Position numbers and translations under genes: made by a program
Source of the DNA: Candidatus Bathyarchaeum sp.
GTDB taxonomy: Archaea > Thermoproteota > Bathyarchaeia > Bathyarchaeales > Bathyarchaeaceae
NCBI GenBank assembly: GCA_003096235.1
Contig: PIXT01000053.1
Span: forward strand, 1 to 18,960
Length of the DNA stretch: 18,960 bases
Reading direction: 5' to 3'
Shown here: piece by piece, positions 1 through 8,158 of the stretch
Position numbering within the stretch: position 1 is the first letter of the stretch
Layout of the letters: the number at the start of each line of letters is the position of its first letter
Notes under the pieces: generated by a model
Told to the model about the DNA's origin: nothing
The model's input: only the letters and a program-made list of their open reading frames with translations
The model's database searches: none

Positions 1-293
1 ATGTGACCTGCGTATGCGACCTGCTTGTTCAGGTAAAAGGTTACTGATGTTTCGTTCATTCCACTGCGGAGGACTTTTCGTGCAGCCGCAAGAATCTGTT
101 CTCGTTTAAGCATATTGGACAGTTTGATTAGTCCTTCAGTGCCGTGGGTTTTGGCTATGAGTAGTTGTCCCCATGGTTTGGATTTAACTTTGAATGTTAC
201 GGCGCCAAACAGGTTCTCCACTGCATGCTTGACTTTATCCAAGTCTTCGGTTGGATTAACTTCCACTTCAATTTGAACAACTATGTCATCCAT
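1..293 (-). CDS. UPF0201 family protein (3' end beyond window)
   Basis: This open frame starts at an ATG at 293 and runs off the left edge, giving about 97 residues. The translation begins MDDIVVQIEVEVNPTED and contains LRSGMNETSVTFYLNKQVAYAGH. From memory, the early EVNPTED and the later FYLNKQ-AYAG block are typical of UPF0201 (COG1931), a small archaeal family of unknown function that may be related to RNA-binding proteins. Its start overlaps the end of the upstream UPF0200 gene by 8 nt (ATGGATGA), so the two are probably translated together. The two families occur as neighbours, or as a single fused protein in Archaeoglobus, which supports the call. No function can be assigned from sequence alone, and the C-terminal part is not visible. 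Confidence 0.82.
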   Translation of the reverse strand, partial: MDDIVVQIEVEVNPTEDLDKVKHAVENLFGAVTFKVKSKPWGQLLIAKTHGTEGLIKLSNMLKREQILAAARKVLRSGMNETSVTFYLNKQVAYAGH

Positions 294-861
294 CACGTAG
301 CACCTCTTTCATTGCCATCATGATTTTTTGTTTTAAGTGAAATATTGTTCTCTCGTTCACTATCATGTAGTCAGCGAGGGAAATAACGGAGCCCATTCCG
401 ATTCCAAGTTCTCGTTGGTCTCGGTCCATGAAGGTTTCCCAGTCTGTTGGGTCGTCGCTTCGTCTCCTTCGAAACAGACGCAGATACCGTGTTTTGGGGG
501 ATGCATGGACTGCGATTATAATAAAGTTTGGAAAATGTTTCTTGAACTCGTCCACCTCGACAAGGCTTCGGATGCCATCGATAACAACTATCCTGCCAGA
601 TGCATTCTTCAGTTTGGGTATGCATCGTTTAGCTATGGCTGCTGGTCCTTCTAATTCTCTAAGATTTAGCATAACTTTGCCCAAGTTTTGGGGTGTTGGC
701 TTGAGGTTTCTTTGTTTAACTTCTGCCCTTACTTCATCGCCCATTGTAACAACAGGATAACCATGCCGCTGAATGGTTCTCCGAAAAACACCCTTACCGG
801 CGCCGGGCATTCCAGCTATTCCCACAACGACTTTTTCTGGTATCGCAAACCCCTCTTTCAA
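286..861 (-). CDS. UPF0200 P-loop nucleotide kinase-like protein
   Basis: A 191-residue protein with a Walker A loop GMPGAGKG at residues 17-24, followed by VVTMGDEVR and, near residue 94, VVIDGIRS. The later RRSDDP...FMDRDQRELGIG...ADYMIVNE block is characteristic of the archaeal UPF0200 family, which is distantly related to dephospho-CoA and adenylate kinases. Substrate and pathway are unknown. The usual Walker Ser/Thr after the Lys is Gly here. The start is a TTG at 861, because an in-frame TAA lies immediately upstream and no ATG is available nearby. A TATA-like element centred near 889 would put transcription start at the TTG itself, so the message may be leaderless. The gene overlaps the UPF0201 gene by 8 nt. 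Confidence 0.85.
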   Translation of the reverse strand: MKEGFAIPEKVVVGIAGMPGAGKGVFRRTIQRHGYPVVTMGDEVRAEVKQRNLKPTPQNLGKVMLNLRELEGPAAIAKRCIPKLKNASGRIVVIDGIRSLVEVDEFKKHFPNFIIIAVHASPKTRYLRLFRRRRSDDPTDWETFMDRDQRELGIGMGSVISLADYMIVNERTIFHLKQKIMMAMKEVLRDG

Positions 862-883
862 TTACACAACGGTATATGTTAAA

Positions 884-894
884 GTTATAAAAAT
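884..894 (-). promoter_or_regulatory. TATA element for the UPF0200-UPF0201 operon
   Basis: The minus strand reads TTTTTATAAC here, centred about 27 nt upstream of the TTG start at 861. This fits a leaderless or near-leaderless archaeal transcript. The reverse reading, GTTATAAAAA, could equally drive a plus-strand transcript into the gap. The spacing is seen in the sequence; promoter activity is inferred. Confidence 0.45.
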
Positions 895-936
895 GGTTGT
901 TGGCAATCGAAGCTAGGCAACAGTTTTGATAGGTTA

Positions 937-962
937 GGGTTTGGAGGGAAAAGGGGGGAGGG
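937..962 (+). other. G-quadruplex-type G-run cluster
   Basis: Four runs of at least three G occur here with short loops: GGG at 937-939, loop TTTGGA, GGG at 946-948, loop AAAA, a run of six G at 953-958, A, and GGG at 960-962. This meets the usual G3 with 1-7 nt loops definition and is unusual in an AT-rich genome. The last G runs also look like a very strong ribosome-binding site in front of an ATG at 966, but that frame ends after nine codons. Confidence 0.5.
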
Positions 963-991
963 AACATGGATAGAAGATGCATCTGCAGGTT

Positions 992-1135
992 TTAGGTGTT
1001 TAACGGTTTGGAGTTTACGTTTGCTATGTTTTCTACCAGTTCCTTTAGCTCATGTACGGTTACACGCTTTATCGAAGGTATTGCACTATAACCTCCCACA
1101 AATCCAAGCAGTGAAATGTTTGTCTTGTTTTGGAT
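992..1135 (-). pseudogene. possible remnant of a coding region
   Basis: A 47-codon open stretch bounded by TAA on both sides. It ends with a plausible helical segment, VTVHELKELVENIANVNS, and begins with a hydrophobic segment, NISLLGFVGGYSAIP. There is no ATG; the only in-frame alternative start is a GTG at 1099. The amphipathic HELKELVENI segment looks protein-like, so this may be the tail of a decayed gene. Chance is a real alternative at this length, and no family was recognised. Confidence 0.25.
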
Positions 1136-1138
1136 TTA

Positions 1139-1339
1139 ACTTGTATGAAGACTAACTATGTATTATTAACAACATTTTAATTCAGAATCAGAATCAAAGT
1201 AAGGGGTGTGTCAAATTTTATCTACATAAAAACATCATAAAAATGCATGTAAAACTCGGTTTTTCATTGATGCATCAAATTCTCTTCATAGCATCTAGAA
1301 ACAAATAACAAAAATCAAGTTAAGAGCAAATGACGGATT
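1139..1339. other. AT-rich intergenic stretch, nothing recognised
   Basis: This is the rest of the gap ahead of thpR. It holds short A-rich direct repeats such as CAGAATCAGAAT near 1184 and ATAAAAACATCATAAAAATG near 1226. No gene, RNA or clear signal was found. Confidence 0.5.
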
Positions 1340-1340
1340 A

Positions 1341-1352
1341 AGTTATAAAATG
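1341..1352 (+). promoter_or_regulatory. TATA element for thpR-cca
   Basis: AGTTATAAAATG lies about 48 nt ahead of the thpR ATG. Transcription would start near 1372, leaving a leader of roughly 20 nt with only a weak purine-rich site (GAGAG) in it. Confidence 0.45.
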
Positions 1353-1393
1353 GTGCATATGAAGAGTACAAGATAGTCTACGAGAGAATTGTC

Positions 1394-1969
1394 ATGTCAG
1401 GAACAATCCGAACTTTCTTAGCATTCGACATCGAAGAGCAAACAATACTCAAAAAACTAACAAAAGCCCAAGAAATGCTCACTAGCACCGGAGCAGACCT
1501 GAAACTGGTTAAGCCCCAAAACATCCACCTTACAGTCAGGTTCCTAGGAGACATACAGCAGCCCATGGTGGACTCAATCCACGAAGAAATGAAACACATC
1601 GCCTTCACTCCATTCCAAATAGAGCTTGAAGGCTTAGGCGCATTTCCCAAACCAAGCTACCCCAGAGTGGTCTGGGCTGGAATCAAAAAAGGCGCAAATG
1701 AACTAAAAGACGTGTTCAATCAGCTAGAACCCCGCCTAAGAGGACTAGGATTCAAACCCGACAACAAAGGCTTTAGTCCGCACCTGACCATAGCCCGCGT
1801 GAGAACATCAAGAAACAAAAACAGACTAGCTGAGCTGTTACTAGACTTGGAAAACTACGAGTTTGGAACAGTCAAAGCTAACTGCCTAAGACTCAAGAAA
1901 AGCGATTTGACTCCGAGGGGTCCAATTTACACGAACCTCAGAGAGGTTTGCGGAAAACAAAACATGTAA
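1394..1969 (+). CDS. thpR: RNA 2',3'-cyclic phosphodiesterase
   Basis: A 191-residue member of the 2H phosphoesterase superfamily (formerly called 2'-5' RNA ligase). It hydrolyses 2',3'-cyclic phosphate ends, such as those produced by tRNA splicing, to 2'-phosphates. Both signature motifs are visible: H45-L-T47 in HLTVRFLG and H130-L-T132 in HLTIAR. The N-terminal FLAFDIEEQ is also typical, and length matches the family. The ATG at 1394 is the first usable start after the promoter. The gene ends 15 nt ahead of cca on the same strand, a pairing common in archaea and consistent with joint roles in RNA 3'-end metabolism. Confidence 0.93.
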   Translation: MSGTIRTFLAFDIEEQTILKKLTKAQEMLTSTGADLKLVKPQNIHLTVRFLGDIQQPMVDSIHEEMKHIAFTPFQIELEGLGAFPKPSYPRVVWAGIKKGANELKDVFNQLEPRLRGLGFKPDNKGFSPHLTIARVRTSRNKNRLAELLLDLENYEFGTVKANCLRLKKSDLTPRGPIYTNLREVCGKQNM

Positions 1970-1984
1970 ACTTGGTGGTTTGTT

Positions 1985-3400
1985 GTGGCTTCTTCCATTG
2001 AAGAGATATGCGCCAAGGTTCTAAAGAGAGTAAGTCCCAGCGAAAGCGAGCGAAAAAAGGTTTTGGAGTTAGCCCAAAAGCTGACAGAGAACGTAGAAAA
2101 AGAGGCAAAGAAGAAAAACGTGGAAGCTCGTGTTCGTGTAGAGGGGTCTGTGGCTAAAAACACGTGGCTCAAAGACAGTCCAGAAATTGATGTGTTCATG
2201 CAGGTTCCAACAACCACTCCGCGGGAAGCTTTTGGGACAGCCTGTTTAGAAGTTGCAAAAAAAGCCACAGAGGGCTATGAGCAGATTGAAAGGTTTGCGG
2301 AGCATCCGTACCTTGAGGCTATTGTGGATGATGTTTACGTGAATATTGTTCCCTGCTATGTAGTGAAGCAAGGCGAGTGGGTCAGCGCCACAGACAGGAC
2401 GCCATTCCACACAGACTACATCAAAACTCATCTGAACAAACACATGGAAAAAGAAGTTAGGTTACTAAAACGGTTCATGAAAGGGATAGGGGTTTACGGA
2501 GCAGAAATCAAAGTTGGAGGCTTTAGTGGATACCTCTGCGAACTGCTTGTTCTAAACTATGGCTCCTTTGTTGAGGTTTTGCTGTCTGCAGCGAACTGGA
2601 AAGAAAAAACAATCATAGATTACAAGGAACAATATGCGAGAATAGAGGACGCAAAGAGAATTTTTGAAGAGCCACTAATCATGGTTGACCCTGTGGACAA
2701 GGAAAGAAACGTTGCTGCTGCAGTAACACAAGAAAGATTAGATGAATTCGTCGCAGCCTCCAGAGAATTCTTGAAAACTCCAAACATGAAGTTTTTTTAT
2801 CCACCAATAATCAAATCCCTAAACAGCGCAGAGATAGTTAACAGAATCAGAGCCCGAGGCTCAGCAATCGTATTCATAAAATTTAATGGAATCGCCACTG
2901 TTCCGGACATTCTTTGGGGGCAACTATACAAAAGCCAAAGAGCATTACGAAAGATTGTCACAAAACATGACTTTAAGATTTTACGTGACAGCGTCTGGAG
3001 TAACGAAAAAAACTTGAACATGTTTGTTTTTGAAGTGCAAAACCGTTTCATTCCAAACATGAAACATCATCTAGGTCCACCACTCCAAAACAGACTGGGC
3101 TGCGAAAAATTTTTGCTAAAACATACAGGAGCAGATTCAACTGTTTCTGGACCCCGCATAGAAGATGGACGGTGGGTGGTCGATGTGCAAAGAACATACA
3201 GTGACGTGGTGAAGCTTCTAAACGAAAAGCTTGAGGACGGGGGCAAACGTGACGGCGTAGCTGAACTTGTTTCAAAGGCTATCTCTGAATCAGGTGAAGT
3301 TTTAGTAAATGATCAAGTCCTAAAACTGTATTCTTTGCATCCTGACTTTGCACAGTTTTTGACAAAATACCTTGAAGGAAAACCAAGATGGCTCACATAA
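1985..3400 (+). CDS. cca: archaeal class I CCA-adding tRNA nucleotidyltransferase
   Basis: A 471-residue protein that adds CCA to tRNA 3' ends using CTP and ATP. The nucleotidyltransferase core shows GS at 54-55, KNTWLKDS, then E67-I-D69, matching Glu59 and Asp61 of the Archaeoglobus enzyme. AEHPY, IVPCY, DRTPFH, KVGGFSGYLCELL and VDPVDKERNVAA are further family blocks. The third catalytic carboxylate, Asp110 in Archaeoglobus (sequence VDVVPCY), aligns with Asn120 here (YVNIVPCY, codon AAT). Everything else looks intact and full length, so this is either a tolerated substitution, a sequencing error or an impaired enzyme. The GTG start at 1985 has GGTGG about 8 nt ahead and lies 15 nt after thpR. 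The gene is convergent with the glutamate synthase operon. Confidence 0.93.
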   Translation: MASSIEEICAKVLKRVSPSESERKKVLELAQKLTENVEKEAKKKNVEARVRVEGSVAKNTWLKDSPEIDVFMQVPTTTPREAFGTACLEVAKKATEGYEQIERFAEHPYLEAIVDDVYVNIVPCYVVKQGEWVSATDRTPFHTDYIKTHLNKHMEKEVRLLKRFMKGIGVYGAEIKVGGFSGYLCELLVLNYGSFVEVLLSAANWKEKTIIDYKEQYARIEDAKRIFEEPLIMVDPVDKERNVAAAVTQERLDEFVAASREFLKTPNMKFFYPPIIKSLNSAEIVNRIRARGSAIVFIKFNGIATVPDILWGQLYKSQRALRKIVTKHDFKILRDSVWSNEKNLNMFVFEVQNRFIPNMKHHLGPPLQNRLGCEKFLLKHTGADSTVSGPRIEDGRWVVDVQRTYSDVVKLLNEKLEDGGKRDGVAELVSKAISESGEVLVNDQVLKLYSLHPDFAQFLTKYLEGKPRWLT

Positions 3401-3406
3401 AAAAAA
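3399..3406 (-). terminator. U-tract terminator of the glutamate synthase operon
   Basis: A run of eight A on the plus strand gives T8 on the minus strand, about 45 nt past the stop of the last operon gene. It overlaps the cca stop codon, so the convergent units end in a very compact space. No hairpin is needed for archaeal termination of this type. Confidence 0.4.
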
Positions 3407-3450
3407 GAGCCATAGTTTATGTTAAAGCATCAGCGTACTTGATACAGCTG

Positions 3451-4236
3451 CTAGTAGGCGTATAGGTTTCCGTAAGGACGAGATGAAACCGGAAATATTT
3501 TGTTGAATTTGCTTTCCAAGATTTTTTTGGAATCTAACCCGTAGTAGCCGCAGAACTCGTCAACTAAACTTCCGAGTATCTGGTAATCAGCGTCTTCAAG
3601 CTCAGCGACTGCGACTTCTTCTCCTAAATGCCGTACTTCTCCTCGGATGTACATTGTTCCGCCGTGCATTCCAGTTCCGACAAAGCTAGCGTTGTGAACG
3701 TTCTCTTTCATGTTCAAGCCCAGAACCACTAGTACTCCTCCTGCCATGTATTCTCCAAGGAAGTCTTGTGCGGTTCCGCCAATCACTATTGAGGGTCTTT
3801 TTTCGAGGTATTCTTTCATGTGGATTCCAACGCGGTATCCAGCGTCGTCACGGATGAAGATTTTTCCGCCTCTCATTGAGTGCCCAACAAGGTCTCCTGC
3901 GCGTCCATGAACAACTATTTTTCCGTGGTCCATGGTGTTTCCGCAGGCATCCTGTGCGTTTCCGTGAACTGTAATGTTTGCACCTTTCATGAAGGAGCCC
4001 AAGTCGTTTCCGGGAGTTCCGTAAATGTCGATGTTAATGTGGTTGTCAAGGTCTGTTCCGATGTATCGTTGACCGTAAACGTTACGAATTTCAATGTTTT
4101 CGATGCCGTTAGCGTCCAGACTTCTAAGTAGACTGTTAAGTTCTCGATAGTACATTCCGGTGGCGTCAATCTTTGCCACTTTATTTGTTATGTTCAAGTT
4201 TTCAGGCATCGGATTTATCATATCTTTTAGTACCAT
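3451..4236 (-). CDS. glutamate synthase GXGXG-domain subunit
   Basis: A 261-residue stand-alone version of the C-terminal domain of the glutamate synthase large subunit (GltB domain 3). It shows the repeated beta-helix glycine pattern: GTPGNDLGSFMKGANITVHG, GKIVVHGRAGDLVG, GGKIFIRDDAGYRVG, GGVLVVLGL, GGTMYIRGEV. In the full-length enzyme this domain is structural and packs against the synthase and glutaminase domains along the ammonia path. It is the last gene of the operon and starts 3 nt after the synthase gene stops, with GGTGA about 7 nt ahead of the ATG. No catalytic residues are expected in it. Confidence 0.9.
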   Translation of the reverse strand: MVLKDMINPMPENLNITNKVAKIDATGMYYRELNSLLRSLDANGIENIEIRNVYGQRYIGTDLDNHINIDIYGTPGNDLGSFMKGANITVHGNAQDACGNTMDHGKIVVHGRAGDLVGHSMRGGKIFIRDDAGYRVGIHMKEYLEKRPSIVIGGTAQDFLGEYMAGGVLVVLGLNMKENVHNASFVGTGMHGGTMYIRGEVRHLGEEVAVAELEDADYQILGSLVDEFCGYYGLDSKKILESKFNKIFPVSSRPYGNLYAY

Positions 4237-4239
4237 CTC

Positions 4240-5754
4240 TCATTCACCTACCATTCTTATTCCCAAGATTTCCAGTTCCTTGTCAGTTAAGCCCACGCCT
4301 CGGAGAATCAAACGGTTTCCTCGCACGCTTTCGATGGCGTTTATTCCCATTCCGCCCATCATCTCCATAATCTCTAGGCTCCAACCTCGAAGAAGACCAA
4401 CCAGCCGTTTCGCGCCAAGGTCAGGATTAATCCGTTTAGTAAGCCAAAGGTCAGTTGTTGCAATTCCCCAAGGACACTTGCCAGTGTAACATTTTTGGCA
4501 CACAGTACAACCCAACGAAACCAACGCCGCAGTTGCAATGTAACATGCGTCAGCACCCAAAGCAATCGCCTTCAAAACATCAGCGCTACTTTTGATTCCT
4601 CCGGCTGCAATCACAGAGGCTCTGTTTCGTATTCCCTCATCACGTAACCGCTGGTCAACAGCTGCAAGAGCCATCTCGATTGGAATTCCCACGTTATCGC
4701 GTGTTATTCTTGGCGCTGCTCCTGTTCCGCCTCTTACACCATCCAATACCACAGCATCTGCACCTGCTCGAACTATGCCGCTGGCTATGGCTGCTGCATT
4801 ATGTACTGCAGATATCTTCACGAAAACGGGTTTTGTGTAGTCTGTGGCTTCTTTTAGCGCGTAGATTAGCTGCCGTAGGTCTTCGATGGAGTAGATATCA
4901 TGCTGCGGGGCAGGTGATAGCGCATCGGTTCCCATTGGAATCATTCGGGTCTTGGAGATTTCAGCGCTTACTTTTTCTCCTGGAAGATGACCGCCGATTC
5001 CGGGTTTTGCCCCTTGCCCAATCTTGATTTCGATTGCCGCTCCAGCATCCAAGTAGTCAGGGTGAACACCGAAACGTCCAGATGCTACTTGCACTATAAC
5101 GTGGTCGCCGTACTTGTATAGGCTCTTTTCGAGTCCGCCTTCGCCTGTGTTGTAGAACGTGCCATATTCGCTGGCTGCACGAGCCAATGACTTGTGAACA
5201 TTAAGGCTTATTGAACCATAGGACATTGCAGAGAACATGATTGGCGTTTCTAGCATGAGTTGTGGAGCTAGTTTGGTTTTCAATGTAACATCGCCTGCTT
5301 CGCTTGTCGCTAATTCAAGGCTGTCAGGTTTTGAGCCAATGTAAGTTCGTAGTTCCATTGGTTCTCTGAGCGGGTCTATTGATGGGTTTGTTACTTGGCT
5401 TGCGTTCAGGAGAATCCTGTCCCAGTATGTTAGGTTGGGTTTATCGCATCCCATTCCAGTGAGGACAACTCCTCCGGTTTCAGCCTGCTTCTTTATGCCA
5501 GTGAGAACTTCTTGAGTCCAGTTCGCGTTAGACCTGTACTTGTTGGGGTTCTCGCGTATGGTTATGGCTTGAGTTGGACAAAAAGTGGCACACCGCTGAC
5601 AGTTCACGCAGTTCTCGTTTCTGCTACATAGAACATCGTCTTCCTCATCGTAGTAATGAGTGTCGTAGCTACATTGATTCACGCAGACTTTGCAGCGGAT
5701 GCATTTATCGTTGTCGCGCTCAACAAGATACTCGGGTGAAACATAACTTTTCAT
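4240..5754 (-). CDS. gltB: glutamate synthase FMN/Fe-S subunit with N-terminal ferredoxin domain
   Basis: About 504 residues. The N-terminus carries two [4Fe-4S] motifs (numbering from the upstream ATG): C20, C23, C26, C30 and C51, C54, C57, C61-P. The rest is the synthase domain: YNTGEGG (203-209), GQGAKPGIGGHLPGEKV (248-264), SPAPQHDIYS, VFVKISAVHN, LDGVRGGTGAAP (339-350) and VIAAGGIKSS for FMN and 2-oxoglutarate. C418, C421, C424 and C429 form the cysteine motif of the [3Fe-4S] cluster. Expected reaction: ammonia from glutamine plus 2-oxoglutarate plus two electrons give glutamate. The ATG at 5754 is preferred over the one at 5760, because the strong GGAGG at 5763-5767 then sits 8 nt rather than 2 nt away. 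It follows the glutaminase gene directly. Confidence 0.92.
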   Translation of the reverse strand: MKSYVSPEYLVERDNDKCIRCKVCVNQCSYDTHYYDEEDDVLCSRNENCVNCQRCATFCPTQAITIRENPNKYRSNANWTQEVLTGIKKQAETGGVVLTGMGCDKPNLTYWDRILLNASQVTNPSIDPLREPMELRTYIGSKPDSLELATSEAGDVTLKTKLAPQLMLETPIMFSAMSYGSISLNVHKSLARAASEYGTFYNTGEGGLEKSLYKYGDHVIVQVASGRFGVHPDYLDAGAAIEIKIGQGAKPGIGGHLPGEKVSAEISKTRMIPMGTDALSPAPQHDIYSIEDLRQLIYALKEATDYTKPVFVKISAVHNAAAIASGIVRAGADAVVLDGVRGGTGAAPRITRDNVGIPIEMALAAVDQRLRDEGIRNRASVIAAGGIKSSADVLKAIALGADACYIATAALVSLGCTVCQKCYTGKCPWGIATTDLWLTKRINPDLGAKRLVGLLRGWSLEIMEMMGGMGINAIESVRGNRLILRGVGLTDKELEILGIRMVGE

Positions 5755-5766
5755 ATTCATTGCCTC

Positions 5767-6882
5767 CTAAACCGTAGCCTCCACAACTGGAGATTCAAGT
5801 CTTCCAATCACAGGCTCGCCTCCTCTTGGGCTCCAAACCTTATCGAGCATTGGCGAAACTAGCCGTATCGACGCCTCCTCCGAGGACAAAAACAGCACAT
5901 CGTCCTTTTTTGCTGCAGTGAGTGGTCGAAGCTTGATTCTGTCTGTGAGTCCAATCATTTCGCCTTCATGAGCCACTATAATTGTGAATGGCCCGTTCAT
6001 CAATAAACTGCCGTATGTTTGACGCAGAGCTCTTAGTGCAAGTTCGTTTTCTGGCTTCATTCTTTTGATGTCTGACCACAGGGGCGGAGCAATAATCTTT
6101 GAAACTATCTCAATGGGTAAACGCTGGCGCCTCATCAGAAGGTCGAAGGCATATGCCATAACTTCTGTGTCAGTGTGCATTGTGCACTTGTATCCAAACA
6201 TTTCTAGGTAACGTTTGTTGATGCCGTAGGATGAGATTTCTCCGTTGTGCACAACAGTCCAGTCCAGCATGCTGAAGGGGTGAGCGCCTCCCCACCATCC
6301 CTGAGTGTTCGTTGGAAAGCGTCCATGTCCAGTCCACAGGTATCCTTCATACTCTTCTAAACAGAAGTACTCCGCCACATCCTCGGGGAATCCGACGCCC
6401 TTGAAGACTCCCATGTTTTTTCCGCTTGAAAACACGAAGGCTTTGCCTGTTTCAGTGTTGATTCGCGTAACCTTTTCCATAACGTAATCGTCAGCGGACT
6501 GATTCTCCATTTTAGAAGGTTTAGGCTGAAGGAAATAACGCCACATAATCGGAGGATCGGTAACATTGGCTTCCTGTGTGGGCATTTCCTCTTCATTTAG
6601 TATGTTGAAGCCCTCGCTGATTAGACGAGATGTCTTCTTTTTTGCTTCCCTGTCAAGGAACATTATCTGAAACGTGTAATCGTCCTTGTATTCTGGGTAT
6701 ATGCCGTAGGCTGCAAAGCCTCCGCCCAGCCCGTTTCCACGATCATGCATGTTTGCCATTGCCCTGATCGGATCTTTCGCTGAGAAACGTTCTCCCGTAA
6801 GGTTCATCATACCAAATATGGAACATGCGTCGAAAACCTTCTCGTCTCCGTAAGGGTTGTTAGTTTTAGCTAGGTTCTTCAT
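5767..6882 (-). CDS. class II glutamine amidotransferase subunit of glutamate synthase
   Basis: A 371-residue Ntn-type glutaminase. The likely nucleophile is C20 in DACSIFGMM, so 19 residues would have to be removed to expose it, as in glutamate synthase precursors. Other family marks are GHGRFPTN (R188), WWGGAHPF, VVHNGEISSYG (N213-G214-E215) and HTDTEV (D238, glutamine binding). It would release ammonia from glutamine for the synthase subunit. Its ATG lies one base after the stop of the oxidoreductase gene, with GGTGA 6 nt ahead. Its TAG stop overlaps the GGAGG ribosome site of the next gene. The organisation matches split glutamate synthases of archaea and Thermotoga-type bacteria. Confidence 0.9.
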   Translation of the reverse strand: MKNLAKTNNPYGDEKVFDACSIFGMMNLTGERFSAKDPIRAMANMHDRGNGLGGGFAAYGIYPEYKDDYTFQIMFLDREAKKKTSRLISEGFNILNEEEMPTQEANVTDPPIMWRYFLQPKPSKMENQSADDYVMEKVTRINTETGKAFVFSSGKNMGVFKGVGFPEDVAEYFCLEEYEGYLWTGHGRFPTNTQGWWGGAHPFSMLDWTVVHNGEISSYGINKRYLEMFGYKCTMHTDTEVMAYAFDLLMRRQRLPIEIVSKIIAPPLWSDIKRMKPENELALRALRQTYGSLLMNGPFTIIVAHEGEMIGLTDRIKLRPLTAAKKDDVLFLSSEEASIRLVSPMLDKVWSPRGGEPVIGRLESPVVEATV

Positions 6883-6883
6883 C

Positions 6884-8158
6884 TTAGTTCACCACGAACA
6901 TTTCCTGTCTTAACTGATCGGGCAACGTAACTATGCCAAAATCTTCTGAAAGAAGCTTGTCCTTGATTTCAGCCACATCAACATGATTTTTTAGGAGCCG
7001 GAAGAATATTCCAGAGTTCTCGATTTCACCCAAGAAAATGAAACCAACAATCACATTGTTTTTGAGCAGAATCTTCTTGTACACGGTTTTTTCGGGCTTA
7101 AGCTCCAGCAACAATTCATAGTCGCTGCTGTCTTCTGGGTTCACATCGCCTACTGCGATTACTGGCAAGTCAAAGTATTTTAGGGAACTCATGACAGTTC
7201 CTCCGGTGTATTCTGCTTTTTTGCCTGCCATGTTGTAGCCTGCAACGCGTCCACCCATATGAGCTAAAGGCCATAGGGGTAGGAGTCGGTTTGCGTTAAT
7301 TAGGAAATCGTGGGCTTCTGCGACATCTCCACATGCGTAAACGTCAGGTATGCTGGTGCGCATGAATCGGTCTACCAGTATTCCTCTGTTCACTTTCACG
7401 GGTGTTTCTTTAACGAGTTCTGTTCGGGGGATTACTCCGATAGCGACAACGACCAAGTCGCAGGGGATTTCTGTGCCGTCGGTCATCACTACTGCTCCAA
7501 CAGAATCTGTGTTGTCTTTTTTGCCCAAGATTCGTTGAACGGTTTGACCAGTTATTACTGTGACTCCTGCTTCTGTGAGCACTTTTTGTGCTATCTCTGA
7601 AGCGGTTTTGTCCAGTATGAGGTTGAGTATGTTATCTTTGAGTTCCACTAAGGTTACTTTTATTCCGCGTTTCACCAGCGCTTCAGATGCGCTAACGCCG
7701 ATTAAACCACCGCCGATAACCACGGCGCTTTTGGACTGTTCAAGATTGGCTTCTATGTTTTCTGCGTTAGAGAGGTCTGTAAACGTGAAAACGCCACTTT
7801 TTTCTCCGCCATCCATTCGTGGAACAAAAGGTTTCCCGCCAGTGGCGATTAGAAGTTTCTCGTAATCGATTATGTCTCCGCCGTCAAGCATAACCTGTTT
7901 TTTGTTGAAGTCGATTTTTGTTGCGGTTCTTCCAGTAAGTGTCTGGACGTTATTGTTTTTCCAGAACTGATCACCACGATACTTCATGGTGTCTAAGGTG
8001 GCTTCTTTGCTGACGTACTCGGAGATCATGGGACGTGAATATTGTGGAACGGGTTCCTCCGAAATTACGGTCAATTTTCCCAGAGAATCAACTTCGCGGA
8101 TGGCTTCAACTGCGCCTATGCCTCCCGCTGAGCCGCCGATAATTACATATTTTGTCAT
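6884..8158 (-). CDS. FAD-dependent NAD(P) oxidoreductase of the glutamate synthase operon
   Basis: A 424-residue pyridine-nucleotide-disulfide-reductase-fold flavoprotein. FAD is bound through GGSAGGIGA (8-16) and YACGDVAEAHD (274-284). NAD(P) is bound through VVIGGGLIG (147-155). The region after the FAD loop reads PQYSRPMIS without the redox Cys of CoA-disulfide reductases, so a role in moving electrons between NAD(P)H and Fe-S carriers is more likely than disulfide reduction. Its start overlaps the ferredoxin stop by one base (TAATG), with GAGGTGG about 8 nt ahead. By context it may replace GltD and feed the synthase with electrons. This role is inferred. Confidence 0.85.
   Translation of the reverse strand: MTKYVIIGGSAGGIGAVEAIREVDSLGKLTVISEEPVPQYSRPMISEYVSKEATLDTMKYRGDQFWKNNNVQTLTGRTATKIDFNKKQVMLDGGDIIDYEKLLIATGGKPFVPRMDGGEKSGVFTFTDLSNAENIEANLEQSKSAVVIGGGLIGVSASEALVKRGIKVTLVELKDNILNLILDKTASEIAQKVLTEAGVTVITGQTVQRILGKKDNTDSVGAVVMTDGTEIPCDLVVVAIGVIPRTELVKETPVKVNRGILVDRFMRTSIPDVYACGDVAEAHDFLINANRLLPLWPLAHMGGRVAGYNMAGKKAEYTGGTVMSSLKYFDLPVIAVGDVNPEDSSDYELLLELKPEKTVYKKILLKNNVIVGFIFLGEIENSGIFFRLLKNHVDVAEIKDKLLSEDFGIVTLPDQLRQEMFVVN

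Noticed and set aside
1985..3400. cca as a pseudogene because of Asn120
   Set aside because: The frame is full length with all other family blocks intact; one substitution is not enough to call it dead.
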